From positions 584,143 to 611,742 of the forward strand of contig BFEA01000395.1 in assembly GCA_003427395.1 (NCBI GenBank): DNA of 27,600 nucleotides, read 5' to 3'. A program made the translations under genes and the position numbers. The stretch is from Chara braunii. Its lineage: Eukaryota > Streptophyta > Charophyceae > Charales > Characeae. Shown piece after piece: positions 9,123-18,149 of the stretch. The first letter of the stretch is position 1. Each line of letters starts with the position of its first letter. The notes beneath the pieces were generated by a model. The model made no database searches. It had not been told where the DNA came from and saw only the letters and a program-made list of their open reading frames with translations.

Positions 9123-10175
9123 TTATGTGAGAGTTCCAGTTGGAAGTGCAATTTGACTTGAGAGTTCCAGTTGGAAGTGCATTTTGAGTTGCTCAATCCT
9201 TTCTTCTCCCTCTACCCGGACCTGGTCTATGGATAGGACACAGCGTTGCCACCACTGGACCCACAGGGTCGTTCTTCGGGACAGATGAAACATGTTCGAT
9301 ACAAAGGTGTCTTGGAAGGGTGGGTAGTGGCCCATTAGGATGGTGGGCCAATCCCACGGCCATGGATATCCTGGAACCATTTGTTGCCAGACCCTATCCC
9401 ACCATCTCCAGGTCAAAGTTGTAGCCGGGCATTGCAAAAATATGTGCTCAATTGTCTCTGCTCTCTTTCTAGCCGGGAAACCCAACAGGCATCGGGAACA
9501 CCAAGGTAGCGCCCGACCTTGTTGGTCCAATCGTGAATGATCGATCAGCCAGTCGTTTGTGGGTAAGCACCGATGCAAGATCTGCAACTGTAAGGATGTA
9601 ATTTTCGCAGGTCTGCACTTGATGTCGCGGAACCACCGTATCGGTGTGAGAAGATGTCTCTCCACATTGAGGTGCTTCTACCATCTGTCGATCACTGTGT
9701 CTTTTAGGCAACGCTTTACTCTTAGCATTCTATATGCCGCTTTTACCGATAAGCTTGACAAAGTTTTCGGTTTTGGTTGTCGTGGGTTGTACCTTGTGTC
9801 GGAGTTCCAAACCCACTCTAATGGGTCTATTGGGAGATCTTTTATGGCTATCTCAAGGAGAAAGATCCGTCGGTTATCTCCTTCCTCAATTACCCTGATT
9901 CTATGTAGGCCCTCCTTCAAAATCTAATGGAAGGGGTCATGGCTTCCCTCCAGTCCTCCGTTTACTCTTATATTGAACCACTCGATCAACACATCTTCCG
10001 GTCGAACTTGATGAACCAGGCCCACCTTATCGACCCTCCCTTCCCTGGATACCCAATCTCCTTCCTTCAACACCGGACGTCTGCGAAGAATGGACCACCA
10101 GCCTACCGGGAGGACCTCCGTTATTTCTTCAAGGGTTGACTCAACATTGTGACAGTATCTCAATTCCTCCCTCAT
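9123..10175 (-). pseudogene. LINE B ORF2 C-terminal region with zf-RVT knuckle
   Basis: Three consecutive blocks lie in the same minus-strand frame (10175-9924, 9920-9678, 9665-9123), separated by in-frame TAG codons at 9924-9926 and 9675-9677. The middle block holds SLSVKAAYRML, the usual segment before the knuckle (substrate-like S-V-K-x-A-Y). The last block holds C56-x2-C59-x14-H74-x4-C79 followed by TWRWW, the zf-RVT signature of plant LINEs. The protein would have been the nucleic-acid-binding tail of ORF2. The retained frame with two single-codon stops suggests decay mainly by point mutation in this part. Confidence 0.75.
9129..9190. repeat. 31-bp direct duplication in the LINE B C-terminus
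   Basis: Two adjacent 31-bp units (9129-9159 and 9160-9190) sharing GAGAGTTCCAGTTGGAAGTG differ at about two positions. They lie over the extreme 3' end of the LINE B open frame. Confidence 0.85.
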
Positions 10176-11036
10176 CTTCGCTGGACCCTTTCAATCCTTC
10201 CTTTCCCTATCCCAAAGGTCGCCCACTCGAATCACACAATTTTTCACCCAACCTTTCCATGGGGCGTCAGTGATGCAAAAGATTTAACTCCGTTTGTTGG
10301 TGATCCAACGGTTTCCAAAGAGGGGTTGTCTTGTCACCTCCTCCCATCTATCTGGGGGTGGGCGATTCGCGGGGGGGAGCCTCCTCCAAATTTTTAACAA
10401 GCGGGGTCAAAAATCATCTCTTTGTCTCTCCCCTCCCCTGGGGCATCGTGACACTCTCCAATAACGATCGTCTATCCATTGGAGAGGGTGAACGGACTGA
10501 GGGGCGTCAGGGGCCAGACGGGCAATTTGTTCCAGTGCCAACGGCCTCCATACTAATGGGTTCTCGAAAATCAATCGTACCACTCATTGTAAGCTAAGGG
10601 CTTAGGATTGAGTGAGGGGGTCAAGAATGTCGAAGCCTCCTTTCGACTTGGGTTGAATAACTGAGTTTCATGCCACACGACTGATAACGTGGGGGTTTTC
10701 ACTATCCCCTCTCCATAGGTAAGCTGCCACCTTCCTCTTCAAGATTTTTAGAGCCCCTAGGCTCAGTGGCCACAGTACCGATTTGTACCAAAGGGTGGCT
10801 AAGACCACATTGTTGATCACCAAAGCGCGTCCGAAAAGTTATGTGTGTTGATGATTCCATTGAGAAAGTTTGGCAAACGCCGAGGCTGATATCCAACCGT
10901 CATTTTCAGGGGATCGACCCAGCACTGTCATTTTCACCCCCAAAATCCGTATTGGAGATCGTGGCGACACCCAGGTGATGTGGTATCCTTCCGGAGGGCG
11001 ACCCCCTTGGTGGTGGAGCTACCATCCTATCGTTTT
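10176..11036 (-). pseudogene. LINE B ORF2, degraded segment between RT palm and C-terminal region
   Basis: By position this is the thumb/connection part of LINE B ORF2. Translation is broken into short pieces in several frames and I could not recognise conserved motifs. The call rests on its place between two recognisable ORF2 parts on the same strand. Confidence 0.5.
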
Positions 11037-11742
11037 TTAACCCCAGTTAACGGCTATATCCAAGAGGGTGCAGAAAAGGTTCATCAGTCTGTATATCACC
11101 TCCATATTCTGTTGTGTGGCGTTGGCCATAATTGTGAGATCATATGCGAATAGAGAGCAGACTGGGACCACTTCCCCAGGGATGCCAGCTATCTCAAATT
11201 CTCTTTCGATCCTTGCTCTGTCGGAGGTTGGCTGCAAGCGCTTCCATTATAATAATGAATAAGAAGGGGGCAATCGGATCCCCTTGTCTGACTGAGCGTT
11301 GCAGCCTGATCTCTGGAGCCATGGACCCGTTTATTTGAACGCTCGTGGTGGCATTATGGTGCAGAATACGTACCCACCTCCGAAAGTTGTTGCCAAAATT
11401 CAGTATTTCCAGACACTCATCGAGGAATGTCCAGTCTACGTGATCATAAGTCTTTTCGAAGTCAATGAAAATAAGCTCGGCATTACTTTTGGACTGGTGG
11501 GCCAAGCTAATCATCTCATTGACGAGGAGTATGTTTTCTTGGATGTTCCGACTTCGCATGAAACCCGTCTGAGTCGGGTGGATGATGTCATCCATAACCT
11601 CAATCATTCGGTTGGTCAACTTTTTCGACAACATTTTATAAACCACGGTCAGGAGTGTAATGGGTCGGTAGTTCCGGATGTTCATTTTGTCCTTTTTTTT
11701 ATGAAGTAACGATAACACCGTTTGCCCTACTAATTCCCCCAT
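11037..11742 (-). pseudogene. LINE B reverse transcriptase domain, catalytically dead
   Basis: The block 11742-11194 contains NYRPITLL (RT motif 1), QTGFMRSRNIQENIL, IFIDFEKTYDHVDW (motif A, with its catalytic Asp) and VRQGDPIAPFLF (motif B). A frame change near 11200-11237 leads to SLFAYDLTIMA. This aligns with the FADD box of motif C, but the first Asp is replaced by Tyr. RT needs both Asp residues of this box, so the enzyme would be inactive even without the frameshift. Normal LINEs read (R)GVRQGDPLSP where this copy has RSVRQGDPIAP. Confidence 0.88.
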
Positions 11743-12194
11743 CTCTCTGGAGTTTCAAACCGCCTTATAGAAATTCACTCAAGAGAGGTCACATGACCTC
11801 CCAAAATTCCTTGGGGAAGTCGTCTAAGCCCGGGGTTTTAATAAGTGCGGTCCAAGTTTCTTCTTTGGTGACTTGGCGGTCCAAATTATCTTTCTGTATC
11901 GAGGAGAGGCGGCTCTCCATCGGCCGTAGGAACTCCTCTAGTTCTCTTACTCGGTCTACCTCCTGCTGATGGGGGATGGGGGAGAAAAAAAGTCTTTATA
12001 AAAAGATCTAGCGATCCTTACACAATGAGTTGTGGTGGTAACTAATTCATCGGACACAGGATCCAAAAAAGCCTCGATGGTGGTGTGGTGTGCTCTTAGA
12101 GAAGCCAGACTTAAAAATTGAGAGTCCATGGTACCTTCGGTGGTCCACTTCGCTAATTTGTCACGAATCCTAATTCCTTGCCATCTGTGTTGTG
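11743..12194 (-). pseudogene. LINE B ORF2, linker between endonuclease and RT, degraded
   Basis: On the minus strand this joins the endonuclease remains to the RT start. No long open frame survives. Around 11755-11765 the translation upstream of the RT block continues for a few codons beyond a stop. The assignment is positional. Confidence 0.5.
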
Positions 12195-13030
12195 CTAGTT
12201 GTTAGAGCTGGCCTGCAGATTTTGAATGTCATGGATGTGATCAATAGAGTTGTTCTGGCTGGCCAGGTTGTGAAGTCTTCTGTGAACATCCATTTCGTGT
12301 GCATATCGTCTGCTTGCCAACAACTTCGAATATTCCTTACATTTTCTGGCTAGGAAGAAGAGTCCATTGGTAAACCATCGGACATCCGAGTCGAAGGAAT
12401 TTTTTTGGTTTCTCCAAAGTTCCCAGACATCCCGAATGTATGCGTGGAACGATTTGTCCTTGAGCAAGGATGTATTGAGCTTGTAATATCCAGACCCTTG
12501 ATCTGGTCGTTTGTGGAAGGAGAAGATGGCTCCACATAAACGGTAGTCTAGACCCGGATTGGGGCTTTGTGGGAAGATAGTGGCTAGTTGCAGGGCATTC
12601 TGAATCTCCTGCGAGAGTAAAATCAAGTTTATGCGTAATTTTGAATGTCTAGCCTGGTCATTGGAGCGATGGCACGTATAGGTTTTCTCTGTCGGGTGCC
12701 AGTGTCCGTATGCGTCCACCAGACCACGGCTGCATAATGATATGCCAAGATTATTTCGTCTTCTTCTACATAGCTTGGGCAGGGGTCCCGAGAGTCCCAT
12801 ATGTCTATCCATCTATCTGAAGCAGCGTTAAAATCACCGACAATAATCAACGAGACTCCTTGTGGTGCGAGAGTCTGAAGGTGGGTAAAAAATTATGCCC
12901 GTTCTGTTGCTGTGTTAGGGGCGTATATGCAAAAAATGCTAATTAACTCTGTCTCCAACATCCCCAGGATTGATACCCACCTCCCTTGTTATTCGTCTAC
13001 CACCCAATGTACCACCTCTAATCGGGATCC
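12195..13030 (-). pseudogene. LINE B APE-type endonuclease and following region
   Basis: Minus-strand reading gives VHWVVDE, a stop (TAA), then QGRWVSILG, FCIYAPNTATERA, a second TAA, FFTHL and then IIVGDFNAASDRW (GDFN box near 12835). This is the order of the exonuclease-endonuclease-phosphatase fold in LINE ORF2. After a frame change the second block (12812-12195) has GLVDAYGHWHPTEKTYTC and SKLRINLILLS. The latter replaces the usual S-R-x-D-y-x-L end motif, so the catalytic Asp/His region looks mutated. The endonuclease would have nicked target DNA to prime reverse transcription. Stops and a frameshift make it non-functional. Confidence 0.8.
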
Positions 13031-13150
13031 TAGCCGTGTCGAGCACATTAGCTCCCGCCGTTTTCGCAAAGGCGAGAGCCCTCTCGACCATGTCACGCAA
13101 GAGTTTAACAAAAACAAAATAGGAGACAACTTGGGAAAGACACAAAATAA

Positions 13151-13560
13151 TCTCGCGAACCGTTGAGACGGTCGCGGTTGCGTCGCCCCTTCGCCACTCT
13201 AGCCGAGTGCATCAGCTATACATCCCACGGTCCCCTATGACAAGATAGGTTATCGCGGGGCATAAATTTTTCTTCCCCAAGGGGTTGTCACCACCCTTAG
13301 GGGCGGGCGTATTCCTACCGAGCTACTGACCCACATGCGAAAGTTTTTAGATGCAATTGCAGAGGTAGGTCAGTCGATGACGTTTGTTTATTCGCTGTAG
13401 TATAGATACGTTTGGTTAACGCCAAGCGAACCCGAACGTCGTGCGTTCCTAGGGCGCTGATCTCCTAGGTACGGAGCAAACGTCGGTCGACTAGGACGGT
13501 CTCAACCAAACATAAAACCCAACATTGATCCTAGTTCGTTTAGACACTTGTCAAAGGAAA
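13151..13560. other. Non-coding stretch with a short inverted repeat
   Basis: No coding sequence was recognised. GTCGATGACGTTTG at 13374-13387 and its near complement around 13477-13491 (CAAACGTCGGTCGAC) form an inverted repeat with a loop of about 90 nt that contains the palindromic TTGGTTAACGCCAA. The GC content and CpG density appear higher than in the flanks. Confidence 0.4.
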
Positions 13561-13582
13561 GTTACAACAACCATACATATAA

Positions 13583-14251
13583 TTATATCAAAAGGCTCGA
13601 CCGTAGTCGATAGACAAGTGTATCCAAATTGAAATGATAACTAAAAGGATTTAAATCATCATACAGTATATTCAACAACATAAGATCAAAATAAAATCCG
13701 ACCACCCCAGGTCGAAATCCACGAAAATCATACAACCGCCAACGAGGAGTTGGTTTTTTGACAATAAAATAGATGTCGCCGACAAGGTAATCGACTGCCT
13801 TAGTTTTGACTTGATGAGACGCGTTGTCAAAGTCATTCATTCCACCTACCGCCGACTTAAAATTCGACATGCATACCTGTCTTCATCCGTTTCCAATCTT
13901 TTTGGATGACACGCTACTTTGCGGCGTTTGCGCATAATTCTTGATCAGGGGCATTGCTTGAAGTGTTGCGTGGAAGTGGTCTGGGGTACTTCTCCTCCTC
14001 GTCCGAGTACAAGACTCGAATCTTAGAAGTCGGACCGTCTCCACCGAATCGGCAAAGTACCCTCCCGTTAGAACGGTCCACTCTGAGTCGATAACAGGGT
14101 TGGCTCCTAAAGCAATGAACCCCCGCCCCAAATGCTTCCTGAAGAAAACGAATATGTTCACCTGCAAGCAATTTTCAATTATTCTCATTTTTCCTAAGTT
14201 CAAGGTAACTTGAACGAAAAGAAACAGAATGAGATAGAGAATGAGAATCAT
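13583..14251 (-). pseudogene. Possible broken coding region of unknown function
   Basis: One minus-strand frame stays open from 14251 to 13583 except for a single TGA inside the sequence GGATGAAGACAG near 13883-13885. Its translation has an N-terminal hydrophobic stretch and, after the stop, GDIYFIVKKPTPRWRLYDF. I recognise no family. Alternatively the region holds an exon in another frame. Plausible splice signals exist: TTGCTTGCAG ending at about 14162, and GACAG followed by GTATGC at about 13878. The data do not decide between a pseudogene, a spliced exon and chance. Confidence 0.22.
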
Positions 14252-15219
14252 TTGAACAGGTACAGGTCCTTAGGTATAAAAAGGGTCAATCCTGGGAAAA
14301 AACTAAGTCCATTTGACCCCATCTGCTTTATTTCAATTGTATTCATTCTACGACACATGCTGAATATTTTTTTGCAAAACAACAAGTCTTTTTGAGAAGC
14401 AGGCAGGTTAAAGGTAAAAAAAAGACCATATTTTTGTCTTTCCCAAAAAGGCATAAATCAAACTCCTTTGCAAGCATCCTTCTACCTACCTGCACAATAC
14501 GCAAAGACAACAAGTTCAAGAGAAAACCAGTGCAATCCCAGACTCAAATCAGACCTTTCCATTCACATGCATGACTCGCACAACTTTCCTCTGCCTTTCC
14601 TTTTGAACATTTAAAATAACAGGGTCAAACAAAGTGTGGGTTCATACAGAGAGAAGTCTATTTACACTCTATTTTATTTAATTGACAGAGAACTTTGAAA
14701 TTATCTAGAGGTGAAAAGAATCTGAGTTAATCAACTAACCGACTGACTAACTGACCTTGAGTGAAGTTTGATCCGGCCTACTCAAGAAAGCCGAGTAATA
14801 CATCAATCAAAAGAAAATGTTCGCCGTTGAATATGAAAATATGTGGCTCACAACTCCACATGTTGTGGCCTTTCTCCCGAGTCACGATCCACGTCCTCCA
14901 TCGAGTGTCCAAGTGAGCAAGAGTCGGGTCCATTGAGATAACTAAAATGGAAAAACCCTCCAGGAGGGTGCTCCAAAGAATAAGTCCCTCGTCTTCTCAA
15001 CGTCCCGGACAGCCTCAATGCACCTTCGATTGCAGTTCTAACGGCACCGCATCCTCTAAGGACAGTCCCAATCAAACGCAAGTCCACGCCACCTCCAATC
15101 ACCATGTCCGCTCACAATAGCCACACCAACATGTCGGTCCCATTCACAACCAGTCCCACCTAGTCCCAAAATAGTCCCAGATGATCTCAATTGAGTTTTA
15201 CACCATCACCGCAAGACTA
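14252..15219. other. Intergenic stretch, no gene recognised
   Basis: AT-rich to mixed sequence in which short open frames on both strands lack family features. No strong repeat or hairpin was noticed apart from A/T homopolymer runs. Confidence 0.35.
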
Positions 15220-15850
15220 GGTGGTTCAGAACTCAAAACCGCTTGCACTGCGCGCCGCAAAAAAAATAAAGGTGGCCCTGGTTGAAAACCGCATGTGCCA
15301 CGAGCCCCAAAAAAATAAAGATGTCCTTCCGGCACAAACCGCAAGTGCCACATCTTCAATAGCTATTGCCGCCAGCTCTCACTCCGTACCATCTTCACGT
15401 TGTCAGTCCTCGCACCGCTACTGCACAGACCCAATCGTGCATCAATGCCAGCCCAACCTCTAGGCCATACTGGGATCCACGATAGCCGTCGGACACCACA
15501 TGAAATAAAAGTCGACCTATCGCTCGCCGCACCGTAAATTCGGTAGCATAACTGCCCTGTTGAATACGTTGTTGTTACCATGTCGTCGTATGGGCACCAC
15601 TTTCCCCTATAAAAAAAAGATTGTTGCCGAGTCAAAATTTCAGCAGCGTAGCCCCATCAGATACACTGTCGTTGCCACGCCGCTAATCGAGCAGCACCTC
15701 CCCACACTCACATTAAGAAAAACATTGGCGCCACGCAGCAAATCCAATAGCACCCTCCTTTAGGAAGGTCTTGACGCCGCGGCGGCAGTCTGGCAGCATA
15801 ACCCCACTAAAATAGGTGTCGCTTGCCGCACCGTCCGGACCTTGACGCAG
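15220..15850. repeat. Degenerate short-repeat field (GCCGC / GCAGCA units)
   Basis: Recurrent elements such as CCGCAxGTGCCAC followed by CCCAAAAAAATAAAGxTG (15253-15330), and further right GTTGCCxCGCCGC and AGCAxxACCCC(C) at irregular spacings of about 50-70 bp, suggest a heavily decayed minisatellite. Unit boundaries cannot be fixed by eye. Confidence 0.35.
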
Positions 15851-16690
15851 CCTTACCACCGCAGCACCAGCCCACACACAGCACACGCACAAGGGTGGGG
15901 CAAAAAGTTCCCAACCCTCAGCGATGGTTGCCTCCCTTCTCCTCCTCCAACTCCCTGCAGACCTCCACTCCACCAGCAGCACCGCCCCACAGTAGCAGCC
16001 AACCAGCATTCACTCAAGTGAATGCCCTAGCAGCACTGCCACACGTGTGAGGCCGCTGGGTGGAGTGCTGGCTCTTATAGCTAGTCGAAGGCATGTGGCC
16101 AGCTGCCTTGCCCACAGCCAAGCAAAATTCATAAGTGCTCCTGGCCCTTGATCTAAATCAACGGTCAGGAGCTAGGAGTCTTGGCTTTCCCCTAGGGGGA
16201 CCAAGGTCATCAACCCCAGAAGCACTTGGCCGTTTTCCCAGGCCAGGTGTTCCCGGAAATGGCTGTATACAGCCACTTTACTGCTGCCTGTTCAGCTGAA
16301 CAGATGCAGTCCCATCAGCCCCTAGAACTTTCTAGGGGCTGCACCTGTTCCACGACCTTGACCACATCTGCGGTCGTTACCCCTCTTTTTTTTCCCTTAC
16401 TTTTCTTTCTTCCTTTTTCTTTCCTTTTACCCTCGTTTCTCTGTGTAGGGGGCAGCTCGTTTTCAAAAACGAGCAGTCACCCCTCTCAAGTCATTTCACA
16501 GAGACGAACTAAAGTCAAGCTCACGGGGTTTTTTTTTTCCTCGTCCGTTCTTCAAAACTCGTACCCTTGCTGTGTGCCTGTGTTTGGCGCAACCAAAAGG
16601 CGCTCGACACCGAAGGGTCAAAAAGCAACGTCGCTATGAGCGTGGTGGCCACGACCGATTATCCCAATGGTAACTCTTCGGCACCCTTAG
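15851..16690. other. Non-coding stretch with a cluster of perfect palindromes
   Basis: Palindromes include CACACGTGTG near 16040, GGCTGTATACAGCC at 16261-16274, TGTTCAGCTGAACA at 16290-16303, the 24-nt hairpin 16317-16340 (AGCCCCTAGAA / TTCTAGGGGCT) nested in a larger CAG-ATGCAG / CTGCA-CCTG stem, and GCTCGTTTT-CAA-AAACGAGC around 16456-16475. No open frame of known family is present. The block directly abuts the downstream end of the Penelope-like element. Confidence 0.5.
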
Positions 16691-17389
16691 TAGTGGAGAG
16701 AGAGCGCAACATACTGCGTTGTTGAAGCAATGAAGTAATCATGCGTAGCCATGCACATGCCGATGCACCATGCAAAACACTCCACGAGTCCTCAGTGCTT
16801 GAAACCCAACAGGGTGTCAACCAATGATCGAAAAATAGATAGTCTTTAAGCACAAGAATCCGACAATATCCCGTCTTCAACCTCCCCTGTAGTGTCGGCA
16901 AAGTCGACAATACCCTGTCACTCCTTTCCCCCGATACTGTCGGAACTCTGACAATTCCCCTACGCGTTTCAATCGGCGCCAGTACCGATATCATCAGGGG
17001 GCAGCGGCCCTTTAGTGGGAGGGTCGGGTGCCACCAACTGCTAAATACAGTCGACATCACCCGACAGTTCTAACCTAATTTCCGAAACCGTTCCCACTCT
17101 GGTGCCTTCCTTCCAATGAACTGGTTTAGAGTCCCAGTAAAAACTTCTCGTGGATACCGGAGTAACCTCAGTTCCCTGCTCAGAGTCAGCAGGGGCATTT
17201 CAACAAGTTCCACTGACGACGTACAGGCCTAAATTCGAGACAACGCACTGTTAATAACCGCCTTCTTTTGTTTCCCGTCTGTGTACGACCCGTAACTTTG
17301 CATGGACCTGTACGAGAAATCGCTAGACCATACGTTTTCCTCGTTTTTTCTCCTGTACCGAATTTCCACCCTGTTTGGTTTCGCACAGA
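16691..17389 (-). repeat. Pseudo-LTR, 3' copy (end of RT plus 3' region)
   Basis: This 699-bp segment matches 21856-22557 in the same orientation with roughly 95% identity by eye. It covers the last codons of the RT (down to the stop at 17070-17072) and the 3' untranslated region, and contains the hammerhead-like core. Homology to the other copy ends sharply at TAGTGGAG (16691) on one side and GCACAGA (17389) on the other. Confidence 0.9.
16957..17001 (-). ncRNA. Hammerhead-ribozyme-like core in the 3' pseudo-LTR
   Basis: On the minus (sense) strand the order is CCCC, CUGAUGA (16997-16991), a stem II of AUCGG / CCGAU (16989-16985 with 16976-16972), GAAA (16970-16967), CGCG (16966-16963), UA and GGGG (16960-16957). 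The CCCC and GGGG blocks can form stem I, and CGCG sits where stem III is expected. Hammerheads with a minimal stem III are known from pseudo-LTRs of Penelope-like elements. Weak points are a U-U opposition directly next to the core at the base of stem II, a stem III that could only form as a tiny or dimeric helix, and a short stem I. Activity is unproven. Confidence 0.6.
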
Positions 17390-17722
17390 CCCTGAGATCA
17401 CAACCCAAAAACACCCAACATCCTTCCCCCTCATCCGTTCTCTTTAACTGCAGGTTTTTGTTGTAGATCTTGTCTAGCCTTTTCAACAGCCCTTCTGTCC
17501 GCTGAGCCCCCTTGACTGTGCCGCTATCCCAAACAAAAATTGAGAGGTCGTCCACCAGCCTAATTCCTCGGATGAGGTTCCTGTCCCTACCCAATGAGTC
17601 CAAAAAACATGCTTCGTTGTATACCCAAAGTAGGCAGGCTAATCGGGGGGCTACTACTCTTCCCCATAGGGACCCCCATTACCTGTCTAAGTACTCGCCC
17701 TGCGCACAAGTGGTTATCGGGT
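17070..17722 (-). pseudogene. PLE reverse transcriptase, C-terminal half (motifs B, C, thumb)
   Basis: Motif B reads QVMGVPMGKSSSP (17690-17650). A run of six C then shifts the frame. The neighbouring frame continues with LACLLWVYNEACFLDSLG, which matches family expectation, so one C is probably extra. Motif C is GIRLVDDLSIFV with both catalytic Asp (codons 17552-17547). WVFLGCDL is the following motif, and the thumb-like part ends at the TAG at 17070-17072. One TAG at 17229-17231 replaces TGG seen in the upstream pseudo-LTR copy. With motif A upstream, all three catalytic Asp of the RT are retained. Confidence 0.87.
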
Positions 17723-17724
17723 AG

Positions 17725-18140
17725 CTGAAAATTCATGAATGAAAATCCTGAAGTGAGAGTTTTGGCAGTCTGAAAATCCTGAATGGTTCTGAAGTGGTGA
17801 GCGGTTCGAAGACCCTGAAAACCACATGTTTAGGCAGGCTGCATCCTGAAGTGTTGAAGGGTGTTCTGAAGTGGTCAAGTGAGAGTTTTGGGCAGTCTGA
17901 AAATCATGAATGGTCCTGAAGTGGTGAAAGGTCCGAAGACCATGAAAACCACCCTTCACCACTTGAGGATGCGGCCTGCCTAAACAGGTGGTTTTTAGGG
18001 TCTTCGGAGCTTTCACGGACCATTCAGGATTTTCATACCTGAATGGTCCTGAAGTGGTGAAAGGTCCGAAGACCCTGAAAACAACCTGTTTAGGCAGGTT
18101 GCATCCTGAAGTGGTGAAGGGTGTCCTGAAGTGGTGATGA
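17725..18140. repeat. Tandem and inverted repeat block inserted in the PLE RT
   Basis: A unit of about 125 bp (GAATGGTCCTGAAGTGGTGA, GGTCCGAAGACC, TGTTTAGGCAGG, GCATCCTGAAGTG) occurs at about 17780 and 18040 in direct orientation, partly at 17908-17952, and in inverted orientation at 17953-18036. The direct partial unit followed by the inverted one makes a large imperfect palindrome. The block separates RT motifs that are adjacent in the family (the LDNTYLVAAG block and QVMGVPMG), so it is an insertion. The minus frame happens to stay open through it. Confidence 0.85.
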
Positions 18141-18149
18141 AAAATACGA

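Larger units (their letters stand above)
8174..13150 (-). mobile_element. LINE B: 5'-truncated, decayed non-LTR retrotransposon
   Basis: Read from high to low coordinates, the minus strand gives the order APE-type endonuclease (about 13030-12500), reverse transcriptase (11742-11037), a post-RT region (10175-9678), the zf-RVT zinc knuckle (9665-9123), a 3' region of about 900 bp and an A23 tail. This is the ORF2 layout of plant L1-type LINEs. ORF1 and the start of the endonuclease are absent, so the copy is 5'-truncated. The frame changes several times and in-frame stops occur, so it is a dead copy. Both ends are approximate. Confidence 0.8.

Noticed and set aside
16659-17060. Minus-strand frame of 133 codons downstream of the PLE RT as a gene
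   Set aside because: It lies in the 3' region after the RT stop, and its similar counterpart in the upstream copy (21839-22228) is explained by the direct repeat. No family features are seen, and the hammerhead-like core lies within it.
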